Shown here: positions 53,129 through 61,198 of the stretch, in pieces | How positions within the stretch are numbered: position 1 is the stretch's first letter | Layout: every line of letters begins with the position of its first letter | Assembly (NCBI RefSeq): GCF_029892425.1 | Contig: NZ_JARXWB010000025.1 | Location: 62,001-126,000, forward strand | Direction of reading: 5' to 3' | From: Bradyrhizobium sp. BR13661 | Lineage (GTDB): Bacteria; Pseudomonadota; Alphaproteobacteria; Rhizobiales; Xanthobacteraceae | DNA: 64,000 nt | Program-made: the position numbers and the translations under genes | The notes under the pieces: model-generated | What the model was told of the DNA's origin: nothing | The model's input: the letters and a program-made list of their open reading frames with translations, nothing else | Databases searched by the model: none

Positions 53129-53622
53129 TATCTCTTGCGACTTTGCTTCTTGCTCTCGGTATGAAGTTTTGAAGAAAGCGATTTCAGCACGGACAGCGCA
53201 CCGTCCAGCTCCCGGGCCGAAACGTGCTCGAACCGTTTGCCGAGATGCTTCTTGTGGGTGTCGGCCGCCTTCCTGAACAGCGCTTCGCCCTTCGGCGTCA
53301 GGCGCACGATGAAGGACCGCCGGTCCTCGCTCGACATTTCCCGGCTGATGAGGTCGTCGGCGAGAAGACGCTGCACCAGGCCGGAGACATTGCCGCCGGT
53401 GACTTTCAGGTTTTGCGACAATTGCCCGAGCGCGAGGCCGTCCCGGTAACGATCGAGCTGGGCCAGCACGTCGAATTTTGCGAGCGACAGGCCGAACTCG
53501 GAGTTCAGCATCGCATTGAGCGAGGCGAACAGCTCGCCATGCAGCGACAGCAATTGCAGCCAGAGCCGGGTTTCGATCTGCCCAGGGACGGGAACGATGT
53601 TCTCTTTGAGTGCTGCCGGCAT
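53128..53622 (-). CDS. MarR family regulator, second of two
   Basis: 164 aa if read from ATG 53622; TTG 53655 opens the frame earlier but lacks a ribosome site. DNA-binding helices GQLSQNLKVTGGNVSGLVQRL (in part, about 66-84) and wing MSSEDRRSFIVRLTPKG. It is only distantly similar to the downstream MarR, so one may act locally and the other on the whole island. An inverted repeat CTTGA-N9-TCAAG at 53695-53713 lies upstream. Confidence 0.88.
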   Translation of the reverse strand: MPAALKENIVPVPGQIETRLWLQLLSLHGELFASLNAMLNSEFGLSLAKFDVLAQLDRYRDGLALGQLSQNLKVTGGNVSGLVQRLLADDLISREMSSEDRRSFIVRLTPKGEALFRKAADTHKKHLGKRFEHVSARELDGALSVLKSLSSKLHTESKKQSRKR

Positions 53623-53694
53623 TGCATGACCATCGAGGACAAAATGTCTCGTCAATTGGAGGGGTTATCGCGGATCTTTCGCTCCGATTAGCAA

Positions 53695-53713
53695 CTTGAG
53701 AATCGTCGTCAAG
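53695..53713. promoter_or_regulatory. Inverted repeat upstream of the MarR pair
   Basis: CTTGA-GAATCGTCG-TCAAG, perfect 5-bp arms centred 82 bp before the MarR start at 53622, in the 151-bp gap after the oxidoreductase gene. Its position suits an operator of an internal MarR promoter; the short arms keep confidence low. Confidence 0.3.
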
Positions 53714-53773
53714 ATTGATCCTGACGCCCTCGGGGGCGCACGGCAATCCAATCCTGCGCCGGCTGCGATGGAA

Positions 53774-55333
53774 TCATGCAAAAGTCCTGATGGTCTGGAT
53801 CACGCCGTCGAGCGCCTTGCCGGCGCTGTCCTTCAGCGCGGCCTCCCGCAGTCGGCGCGCCCAGTCGGCGGCATCATCGCGTCGCCCCACCAGCTTGATC
53901 GCGGCCAGTGTCCTGTCGAATTTCGACAGCCCCCGGCTGTGGGTATCGGAATAGCCTTTCACCAAGCGTCGGCATTGCAGGATCTCGACGCCGAGCTGGT
54001 AATTGGTGCCGACAGCGTCGGTTGCGGCCTTGAGCCATCCGTCCCTGTGAGCCGTCTCGATGGCGTGACGCAGCGAGCGGCGGCGCAGGCCGCGCATCCC
54101 GCCCACGGCATAGAGCGCAAGGAACCAGGGCAGCGAGTAGGTCCGCACCCGGCGCCCCCGGTTGACGCGCCGATCGAGCCAGCCGAGCAGGCGCGGCTGC
54201 GCGCCAAGCCAGCGGCCGAAGTTTGCGGGCAGCATGCCCATGACCTCCTCCATGCGGGGATGCATGAACTCGGTGGTCTGGAGCACCTGTCCGTCCGACA
54301 TCTCGAGCTCGCTCTCGATGCGTGCGCGGCGGCCGGCGCGTGTCTTGAGGTCGGCGACGCGGATGACATCGTCATAGGTCATGGCGTTGGCCAAATATTT
54401 TGCCGCGGCCTCCGTGAAGGCATAGGTCCGGGCGCCACCGCCGGCATTGCGGTCGGCCGCGTGCAACGTCCTGAGGATGTCGAGATATTCGCCGCCATAG
54501 GCGACGTCCTGGAAGTCGACCACCTTCCGCAAGCCCGCGCGCGCCATGGCGAGCGCTGGTTCGGGCAGTTCCTGATTCAATCTTGCGACGAGGCCGGCGA
54601 GATCCGGATCAGGCGTTGCGGGAGAGGGGACGGCCTGTCTGGCTTGCGCTGGTGCTGCAATGTCGGCAACGCCGGACTTGACCCGGTCGAAGGCGGCCCC
54701 GAACGTCTCGATGCTCGCCTTCGCGCCTTTGCCGCCGGCGCGGATCACGTCGAGATAGCTGTCGCGGCTGAACGGCAGCACGTCGGCCGCCGCGAGCGCG
54801 CCGAACATCGCCGCCGAGATGACGCTGCCATGCGCGATCGCCAGCGCGTTCAGGTCGAAGATGATCTCGTTCTTTGCGGCAATCCCGATGGCACCGGTGA
54901 CGGCGCCGCCGTCGGCGATGCCGTTGCCCGGCGCGATCTTCTCGCCGATCGCAAACGAGCGGTGGTTTGAGGCGATCAGCGTGGTACGGTCAGGCGTCAC
55001 CAGGCCGCGCAGGATCGACCGGCCGGCCTCCATGAATTCGGCTGCTATCACCACGTCGACGTCGCCAGGCGTCGGCATCAGCGACAGGATCGGCTTGCGG
55101 CCGCCCGCCGGCGGCATCGCCTCGATGTAGTAGATCGTGGCGCCCGTGCGCTGGGCGACGCCGGGCACCGAAGTCGACTGCGCGACCCAGCCATGGTTCT
55201 CGGCGAGCTGCACGATCCAGTCGGTCAAGACGCCGCCGCCCTGGCCGCCCATCGCGACGATCGCAATCGAGATCGGCCGCTCGGTCGCTTCGCCGCTCGC
55301 GGGCAGCGCCAGCCGTACCGTCTCGTCTCTCAT
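53774..55333 (-). CDS. Indolepyruvate ferredoxin oxidoreductase beta-type subunit (2-oxoacid oxidoreductase)
   Basis: 519 aa. The N-terminal PFOR-gamma domain starts AIVAMGGQGGGVLTDWIVQL (about 25-44), with SVPGVAQRTGATIYY. The C-terminal half contains DUF-like helices (LDRRVNRGRRVRTYS, YAVGGMRGLRRRSLRH) common to long IorB-like proteins. It pairs with the ThDP subunit encoded 10 bp upstream to oxidise a 2-oxo acid to an acyl-CoA with a low-potential acceptor. The ATG follows the upstream stop closely, so the two are co-translated. Confidence 0.85.
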   Translation of the reverse strand: MRDETVRLALPASGEATERPISIAIVAMGGQGGGVLTDWIVQLAENHGWVAQSTSVPGVAQRTGATIYYIEAMPPAGGRKPILSLMPTPGDVDVVIAAEFMEAGRSILRGLVTPDRTTLIASNHRSFAIGEKIAPGNGIADGGAVTGAIGIAAKNEIIFDLNALAIAHGSVISAAMFGALAAADVLPFSRDSYLDVIRAGGKGAKASIETFGAAFDRVKSGVADIAAPAQARQAVPSPATPDPDLAGLVARLNQELPEPALAMARAGLRKVVDFQDVAYGGEYLDILRTLHAADRNAGGGARTYAFTEAAAKYLANAMTYDDVIRVADLKTRAGRRARIESELEMSDGQVLQTTEFMHPRMEEVMGMLPANFGRWLGAQPRLLGWLDRRVNRGRRVRTYSLPWFLALYAVGGMRGLRRRSLRHAIETAHRDGWLKAATDAVGTNYQLGVEILQCRRLVKGYSDTHSRGLSKFDRTLAAIKLVGRRDDAADWARRLREAALKDSAGKALDGVIQTIRTFA

Positions 55334-55343
55334 GCCCAGGTTC

Positions 55344-57503
55344 TCATACTATGGCCTCGAGTGCCGGACGACGACGGTCGCGCCGCCGCTGCAGCCAGCC
55401 GATGACACTCATCGCAACCTTGGATTTGAACTTGTCCCAGCCGGTCGGATTGTGGATCACGTCGGCGCGGTAGAACGAGGGGCAGAGCACTGCGGCCTCG
55501 GAGACCTCGCCGCAATTGCCGCAGCCGACGCAGGAATTGTCGATCGCAGCAACGGGATCATCGCGCAGGGGATCGTCGAGCTGCTTCACCGACAGCGACG
55601 GGCAGCCGGAGAGCCGGATGCAGGCATGGTCGCCGGTGCAGACGTCCTCGTCGACGCCAAAGCGCTCCTTGACGATGCGTTGCCCGTCCTTGATCGCCTT
55701 GTTCACTTGCGGCTTCACGCGGCGCTGCTTGTTCAGCATGCATTCGGAGGAGGCGACGATGACCTTCGGGCCTTCCTCCTTGGTGGTCAGCGCCTCCTTC
55801 AGCGTGTCGCGCATCTTGCCGACGTCATAGGTGCGGTCGAGCTGGCGTACCCATTGGCCGCCGATGCCCTTCACGGCCTTGACGATTGAATTGTTGGTAT
55901 CGCGCCGCTTGTTGATCGCGCGCGAGGACAGGATGTCCTGGCCGCCGGTCGCCGAGGTGTAGTAGTTGTCGACGATGACGAAGACGCCGTCGTGCTTGTT
56001 GAACACGGCGTTGCCGATGCCGCTGGTCAGGCCGTTGTGCCAGAAGCCGCCGTCGCCCATCACAGCGATCGAGCGCTTGTCGGCCTTGACATTGAAAGCC
56101 GAGGTCGAGGCCGGGCCGAGGCCGAAGCCCATCGTCGTCGCGCCGATATTGAAGGGCGGCAGGATCGAGAACAGGTGACAACCGATGTCTGCGGAGACGT
56201 GGTGCTGGCCGAGCTCTTCCTCGACCAGCTTCATCGCGGCAAAGATCGGCCGCTCCGGGCAGCCGGTGCAGAGCCCGGGCGGGCGCGCCGGCACCACCTG
56301 CTTCAGCTTCTCGACCGCGGGGTGATTGAGGACGGGCGCGGCATCAGGCGCCGGCGGCCGGTTGCCGAGCAGCCGCGGCTCGGTCTTCTCCAGGAACTCC
56401 CTGACGCCACCGAGCAGCACCTGCGCGGTGTAGTCGCCGCCCATCGGCAGCACGTCCTTGCCATGGACGCGCGCCTGGATGTCCCTGCGGCGCAGCACGG
56501 TGTTGATCGCCTGCTCCAGATATTCCGGCTGCCCCTCTTCGACAACAAGCACGGCGTCCTTGCCGGCGCAGAACTCGGCGACCTCGGTGTCGATCACGGG
56601 GTAGGTGACGTTCATGACGTAGAGCGCCACTTGCGTATTGCCGTAGGCATCCGACAGCCCGAGATATTGCAGCGCGCGGATGACGTTGTTGTACATGCCG
56701 CCCTGCATGATGATGCCGACCTTGCCCTGCGTCGGCCCCATCCATTCATTGAGCTTGTTGTCCCTGACAAAGCCGATGGCCGCGGGCATCCGCGTCTTGA
56801 TCTTCTCCTGCTCGTGCTCATAGGCCGCCGGCGGCAGCACGATGCGGTTGACGTCGCGCTTGGGATTGTTGAGCGCGTCCTTGATGGTGTGAACAGGCTT
56901 GACGTTGTCCTTGCAGGAAAAGCTGCCGTGCATGTGGCAGGCGCGGACGCGCACCTCCAGCATCACAGGCGTGTTCGAGAATTCGGAGAGCTCAAAACCC
57001 CTCTCGATCAGATTGACGATGCATTCGTGATCGGGACGGGGATCGAGCAGCCAGATCTGCGACTTCATCGCAAACGCATGCGTGCGCTCCTGCATGATCG
57101 AGGATCCCTCGCCATAATCCTCGCCGACGATGATCATGGTGCCGCCGGTGACGCCGCCCGAGGCGAGATTGGCGAGCGCGTCGGAGGCGACGTTGGTGCC
57201 GACGGTCGATTTCCACGCCACTGCGCCGCGCAGCGGATACATCACGGAGGCCGACAGCATCGCCGCCGCAGCCGCTTCGTTGGCGGAGCTCTGGAACACC
57301 ACGCCGAGATCGTCGAGCACGTCCTTGGCGTCGGCAAGCACGTCCATCAGATGCGAGATCGGCGAGCCCTGGTAGCCGCCGACATAGGCGACGCCGGATT
57401 GCAGCAGCGCCTTGGTGATGGCGAGGATGCCTTCGCCGCGGAAAATATCGCCGTCGCCGAGCCGGAGATCCTCGACTTCGCGAGCAAAGGAACGTTCCGC
57501 CAT
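55344..57503 (-). CDS. Indolepyruvate ferredoxin oxidoreductase alpha-type subunit (ThDP and [4Fe-4S] domains)
   Basis: 719 aa. N-terminal PYR-type domain (VGGYQGSPISHLMDVLADA, FQSSANEAAAAAML), middle ThDP-binding domain with MGDGGFWHNG and DNYYTSATGG (about 478-515), preceded by GLCTGCPERPIFAAM. The C-terminus has ferredoxin-like cysteines including NSCVGCGNCGEVSEAAVLCPSF (shown in part). It oxidatively decarboxylates an arylpyruvate or arylglyoxylate. Its promoter overlaps a MarR-like palindrome. Confidence 0.9.
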   Translation of the reverse strand: MAERSFAREVEDLRLGDGDIFRGEGILAITKALLQSGVAYVGGYQGSPISHLMDVLADAKDVLDDLGVVFQSSANEAAAAAMLSASVMYPLRGAVAWKSTVGTNVASDALANLASGGVTGGTMIIVGEDYGEGSSIMQERTHAFAMKSQIWLLDPRPDHECIVNLIERGFELSEFSNTPVMLEVRVRACHMHGSFSCKDNVKPVHTIKDALNNPKRDVNRIVLPPAAYEHEQEKIKTRMPAAIGFVRDNKLNEWMGPTQGKVGIIMQGGMYNNVIRALQYLGLSDAYGNTQVALYVMNVTYPVIDTEVAEFCAGKDAVLVVEEGQPEYLEQAINTVLRRRDIQARVHGKDVLPMGGDYTAQVLLGGVREFLEKTEPRLLGNRPPAPDAAPVLNHPAVEKLKQVVPARPPGLCTGCPERPIFAAMKLVEEELGQHHVSADIGCHLFSILPPFNIGATTMGFGLGPASTSAFNVKADKRSIAVMGDGGFWHNGLTSGIGNAVFNKHDGVFVIVDNYYTSATGGQDILSSRAINKRRDTNNSIVKAVKGIGGQWVRQLDRTYDVGKMRDTLKEALTTKEEGPKVIVASSECMLNKQRRVKPQVNKAIKDGQRIVKERFGVDEDVCTGDHACIRLSGCPSLSVKQLDDPLRDDPVAAIDNSCVGCGNCGEVSEAAVLCPSFYRADVIHNPTGWDKFKSKVAMSVIGWLQRRRDRRRPALEAIV

Positions 57504-57517
57504 TGCACCCTCCAGAA

Positions 57518-57533
57518 ATATGCGATAGCATAC
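57518..57533. promoter_or_regulatory. Putative MarR operator overlapping the -10 of the oxidoreductase operon
   Basis: ATATGCGATAGCATAC contains perfect arms TATGC-N4-GCATA. It covers the -10 element of the minus-strand promoter and lies about 100 bp upstream of the divergent nitrilase gene. It matches the site at 47480-47495 at 11 of 16 positions. Confidence 0.6.
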
Positions 57534-57555
57534 GTTTACATGTGAAGTAAGTCAA
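57527..57555 (-). promoter_or_regulatory. Sigma-70 type promoter of the oxidoreductase operon
   Basis: Reading the minus strand: TTGACT (57555-57550), 17-bp spacer, TATGCT (57532-57527). The ATG is at 57503. The -10 is inside the palindrome 57518-57533, so a bound repressor would block polymerase. Confidence 0.6.
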
Positions 57556-57631
57556 CGCGCGCCATGCGATCACGCCGGCGGATTGTCTCTTTCGGCAAGG
57601 CGGTCATGAGCGAGCCGACAGGGGTGGGCCG

Positions 57632-58648
57632 ATGCTGAAGCTGCCGCGCTTTAAAGCCGCCGCCGTCCAGGCTTCACCAGTCTATCTCAATGCGAGCGCG
57701 ACCGCCGACAAGGCTGCCTCACTGGTGCGTGAGGCAGCGGCCAATGGCGCGAAACTCGTCGCGTTCCCCGAAGTGTTCGTGCCCGGCTATCCCTACTGGA
57801 ACTGGATCACCGATCCCGTCACCGGCAGCGCGTGGTTCGAGAAGCTCGCGAAAGCGTCGGTGCTCGTGCCGGGTCCGGAAGTCGATGTGGTCAGGAAGGC
57901 CGCGCGCGATGCTGGCTGTTACGTTGTCCTCGGCGTCAACGAGCGTAGCCCGGTCTCGCTCGGCGCGATCTACAATACGCTCGTCTTCATCGGGCCTGAT
58001 GGCGCGTTGCTCGGCAAGCACCGCAAGCTGGTGCCGACCTGGGCCGAGAAGCTGACCTGGACCGGCGGTGACGGATCGAGCCTGCGCGTCTATGATACCG
58101 AGATCGGGCGTCTCGGCGGCCTTGCCTGCGGCGAGAACACCAACACGCTCGCGCGCTTTGCGCTGCTCGGCCAGGGTGAGCTCGTGCATGTCGCCAGCTA
58201 CATCTCGCTTCCCGTCGCGCCGCCTGATTACGACATGGCGGAGGCGATCAAGCTGCGCGCGATTGCTCATTCCTTCGAAGGCAAGATCTTTACCATCGTC
58301 TCCTGCTCGACCGTGTCGGAGGAGATCATCGCGGCGATGGAGACCGTCGTTCCCGACGCACGCGCGCGTTTGCAGCGGAAATCGAGCGCCTTCTCCGGCG
58401 TCATCGGGCCGGATGGCCGCGTGGTCGGCGACGCCCTGATCGACGACGAAGGCATCGTCTATGCCGACATCGACCTCGAGCGCTGCATCCAGCCGAAGCA
58501 GATGCATGATATCGTCGGGCACTACAATCGTTTTGATGTCTTTGATTTGCGGGTCAATCGACGCCCCCTGGCGCCGCTGGGCCTCGCAGGCGGCGAGGGC
58601 GATGCCGCAGAGCAGGGCTTCACGCCGATCCCGCTGAGATCGGAGTAA
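57632..58648 (+). CDS. Nitrilase
   Basis: 338 aa. The catalytic triad is visible: Glu in VAFPEVFVPGYPYW (about residue 48), Lys in GKHRKLVPTWAEKLTW (about 131), Cys in GLACGENTNTLARF (about 165). The CGEN context is that of true nitrilases. It converts a nitrile to the acid plus ammonia; in an indole-acetate cluster, indole-3-acetonitrile from plants is an attractive but unproven substrate. Divergent from the oxidoreductase operon. Confidence 0.92.
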   Translation: MLKLPRFKAAAVQASPVYLNASATADKAASLVREAAANGAKLVAFPEVFVPGYPYWNWITDPVTGSAWFEKLAKASVLVPGPEVDVVRKAARDAGCYVVLGVNERSPVSLGAIYNTLVFIGPDGALLGKHRKLVPTWAEKLTWTGGDGSSLRVYDTEIGRLGGLACGENTNTLARFALLGQGELVHVASYISLPVAPPDYDMAEAIKLRAIAHSFEGKIFTIVSCSTVSEEIIAAMETVVPDARARLQRKSSAFSGVIGPDGRVVGDALIDDEGIVYADIDLERCIQPKQMHDIVGHYNRFDVFDLRVNRRPLAPLGLAGGEGDAAEQGFTPIPLRSE

Positions 58649-58700
58649 TGATTGGGCGCGTCGATAGAGCGGCGTCGTAAGACAGGACTTGGAGGACAGC

Positions 58701-59807
58701 ATGCGCGAGAACGTGATCGGCCGGGCCAATGTCGAGGACACGCCCGAGCTCAAGGCCTATTACAAGGATCTCGAGAAGTACGAAGCCGGCGCGCTCTGGA
58801 CGGTTGCCAACAAGATCGAGCCGTGGGCGCCGCAGTCGGCCTCCGTTCCCGTGCTGTGGCGCTACAAGGATCTGCGCGAGCATGTCCTGCGCTCGGTCGA
58901 GCTGGTGTCGCCGGAGAAGGCGGGGCGGCGGGTGATCTACCTCAACAATCCCGGGCGCCGCGACGTGTCGGCCGCGGTCGGCTGGCTCTATTCGGGATTG
59001 CAGGTGATGCATCCCGGCGAGGTCGCCACCGCCCATGCCCACTCGGCCTCGGCGCTGCGCTTCATCATGGAGGGCGCGGGCGCTTACACCATCGTCGACG
59101 GTCACAAGATGACGCTCGGCGCGCGGGATTTCGTGCTGACGCCGAACGGCACCTGGCACGAGCACGGCGTCGAGGGCAGCGGCTCGGTCTGCATCTGGCA
59201 GGACGGCCTCGACATCCCGCTGGTCAATGCGCTGGAAGCCAATTTCTTCGTCGTGCATCCGAAGCTCCAGCAGGAGGCGTCATTCTATCCCGTCGACGAC
59301 ATGACCAAGACCTGGGGCAATCCCGGTCTTCGGCCGGCCGGCTCGAAATGGTCGAAGGGCTATTCCCCCATGTTCAAATATGAGTGGGAGCCGACTTACG
59401 AGTCCTTGCAGAAATACGCCGCGGCGACGGACGGCTCGCCTTATGACGGCACTCTCATGAACTACGTCAATCCGATCACCGGCGGCCACGTGATGCAAAC
59501 CATCGGCGCCAGCATGCAGCTGCTGCGGCCCGGCGAAAAGACAAAATCGCATCGCCACACCGGCAGCTTCATCTATCAGGTCGCCAAGGGGCGCGGCTAT
59601 TCGATCGTCGGCGGCAAGCGGCTCGACTGGGAGGAGCGCGACATCTTCTGCGTTCCCTCCTGGGCCTGGCACGAGCACGGCAATGCATCTGACAGCGAGG
59701 ATGCCTGCCTGTTCTGCTTCAACGATCTGCCTGTGATCGAAGGTCTCGGGCTCTATCGGGAAGAGGCCTATGGCGACAATGGCGGTTACCAATCGGTCGC
59801 AGCCTGA
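58701..59807 (+). CDS. Gentisate 1,2-dioxygenase-like double-cupin ring-cleavage enzyme
   Basis: 368 aa from ATG 58701, five bases after GGAGG. Two cupin domains: N-terminal metal residues in TAHAHSASALRFIMEG and GTWHEHG (about 111-155); C-terminal SHRHTGSFIYQV and WAWHEHGN (about 279-330). The whole protein has the length of gentisate/salicylate-type dioxygenases, which cleave 2,5-dihydroxy- or 5-substituted salicylates between C1 and C2. It acts before the next enzyme. Confidence 0.88.
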   Translation: MRENVIGRANVEDTPELKAYYKDLEKYEAGALWTVANKIEPWAPQSASVPVLWRYKDLREHVLRSVELVSPEKAGRRVIYLNNPGRRDVSAAVGWLYSGLQVMHPGEVATAHAHSASALRFIMEGAGAYTIVDGHKMTLGARDFVLTPNGTWHEHGVEGSGSVCIWQDGLDIPLVNALEANFFVVHPKLQQEASFYPVDDMTKTWGNPGLRPAGSKWSKGYSPMFKYEWEPTYESLQKYAAATDGSPYDGTLMNYVNPITGGHVMQTIGASMQLLRPGEKTKSHRHTGSFIYQVAKGRGYSIVGGKRLDWEERDIFCVPSWAWHEHGNASDSEDACLFCFNDLPVIEGLGLYREEAYGDNGGYQSVAA

Positions 59808-59852
59808 CATCGCCTTGCAGTATTCAACCAGAACAGCCGGATAAAATCTTTC

Positions 59853-60761
59853 ATGCGTCTCGTCACTTACACCTTGGGCTCCAGCGGGGCCCGTCTTGGA
59901 GCCATCGTCAACGGACTGGTCGTCGATGTCGAGCATCTCGGTGCGTCCAGCGGCGTGACATGGCCTGATGACATGCTGTCGTTCATCGACAACAGCGTGA
60001 CTCTGCTGCCGGCGCTCCGCGATGCACTGGAGGACGCCAATGGCCGATTCCCGGCCGGCTCGGCGGTCGCGGTCGAGGACGTGAAGTTGCTGGCGCCGAT
60101 CCCGCGCCCGCGAAAAAACGTCTTCGGCATCGGGCTGAACTACCGCGCCCATGTCGCGGAATCCGCAGAGAGCCTCGACACCAGCAAGGACCTGCCGACG
60201 CAGCCGGTTGTCTTCTCCAAGCCGCCGACCTCGATTGTTGGCCCGGGCGGTGCGATCCAGCACAATGCGAAGATGACGCAGCAGCTCGACTGGGAGGTCG
60301 AGCTCGCCGTCATCATCGGCAAGACCGCAACGCGCATCTCCACCGACAACGCGATGGATCACGTGTTCGGCTATTCCGTGATGATCGACATTTCCGCGCG
60401 CGACAACCGCCGCGCCGGGCAGTGGATCTTCTCCAAGGGCATGGACACCTATGCGCCGTTCGGCCCTTGCATCGTCACTGCGGACGAGATCCCCAACCCG
60501 CATGATTTGCGGCTGTGGCTGACCAAGAACGGCGTCATGAAGCAGGACTCCAACACCAAATACATGATCTTCGACATTCCTGTTCTGATCTCGGACATTT
60601 CGTCGGGCATGACGCTCGAGCCGGGCGACATCATCGCGACAGGAACGCCTGATGGCGTCGGCGCCGGCATGAGCCCGCAGGAATGGTTGTGGCCAGGCGA
60701 CGTGGTCGAGGCCGGGGTCGACGGCGTTGGTGTCCTCCGCCATCCCGTCGTTGCGATCTGA
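59853..60761 (+). CDS. Fumarylacetoacetate hydrolase family protein (fumarylpyruvate-hydrolase-like)
   Basis: 302 aa. The FAH core is seen as VFGIGLNYRAHVAE (about 90-103), the metal Glu ligands in LDWEVELAVIIGK (about 149-161) and the Asp in SVMIDISARDNRRAGQW; GDIIATGTPDGVGAG is the C-terminal family motif. In the gentisate route it would split fumarylpyruvate or a homologue after ring cleavage. One-base overlap with the thioesterase gene. Confidence 0.92.
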   Translation: MRLVTYTLGSSGARLGAIVNGLVVDVEHLGASSGVTWPDDMLSFIDNSVTLLPALRDALEDANGRFPAGSAVAVEDVKLLAPIPRPRKNVFGIGLNYRAHVAESAESLDTSKDLPTQPVVFSKPPTSIVGPGGAIQHNAKMTQQLDWEVELAVIIGKTATRISTDNAMDHVFGYSVMIDISARDNRRAGQWIFSKGMDTYAPFGPCIVTADEIPNPHDLRLWLTKNGVMKQDSNTKYMIFDIPVLISDISSGMTLEPGDIIATGTPDGVGAGMSPQEWLWPGDVVEAGVDGVGVLRHPVVAI

Positions 60762-61198
60762 TGACGGTCTTCTCGTTCGACCGCGAGCTCAGGTTCGGAG
60801 ACTGTGATCCCTCGGGCATCGCGTACTTTCCGTCCTATCTGAACATCCTCAACAGTGTCGTCGAGGACTTCTGGGCCGGAATCGGTTTTCCATGGCCGGA
60901 GCTGATCACCATCAGGAAGATTGGCACGCCGACGGTGCACCTTGCTTGCGACTTCTCCCGGCCGTCGATGTTCGGCGATCTCCTGACATTCGACCTGCGC
61001 ATCATCAAGGTCGGCGGATCGTCGCTCCATCTGGAGCATGTCGTATCAGGCGCGAACGGCCCGCGTTGGCGCGCGCGCCAGATCCTTGCGGCGACCTCGC
61101 TGGTCGATCATCATGCGATCCCATGGCCCGATGACGTCAGAGCCGCGCTCACGTCGCATGTGAGCGCGGGCGAGGGCGCAGAGGCGACGCCGGCATGA
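60761..61198 (+). CDS. Acyl-CoA thioesterase (4-hydroxybenzoyl-CoA thioesterase family)
   Basis: 145 aa from ATG 60761, sharing a base with the upstream TGA. The hot-dog fold signature FDRELRFGDCDPSGIAYFPSY (in part, about 5-22) has the catalytic Asp of the 4-HBA-CoA thioesterase clade. It would release a CoA ester, matching the CoA ligase or the oxidoreductase product of this island. It overlaps the next gene by 4 bp. Confidence 0.88.
   Translation: MTVFSFDRELRFGDCDPSGIAYFPSYLNILNSVVEDFWAGIGFPWPELITIRKIGTPTVHLACDFSRPSMFGDLLTFDLRIIKVGGSSLHLEHVVSGANGPRWRARQILAATSLVDHHAIPWPDDVRAALTSHVSAGEGAEATPA

Noticed and set aside
52646..53746. 366-aa protein for the first MarR gene
   Set aside because: The first 206 codons are out-of-frame translation across the second MarR gene; the family start is at 53128.
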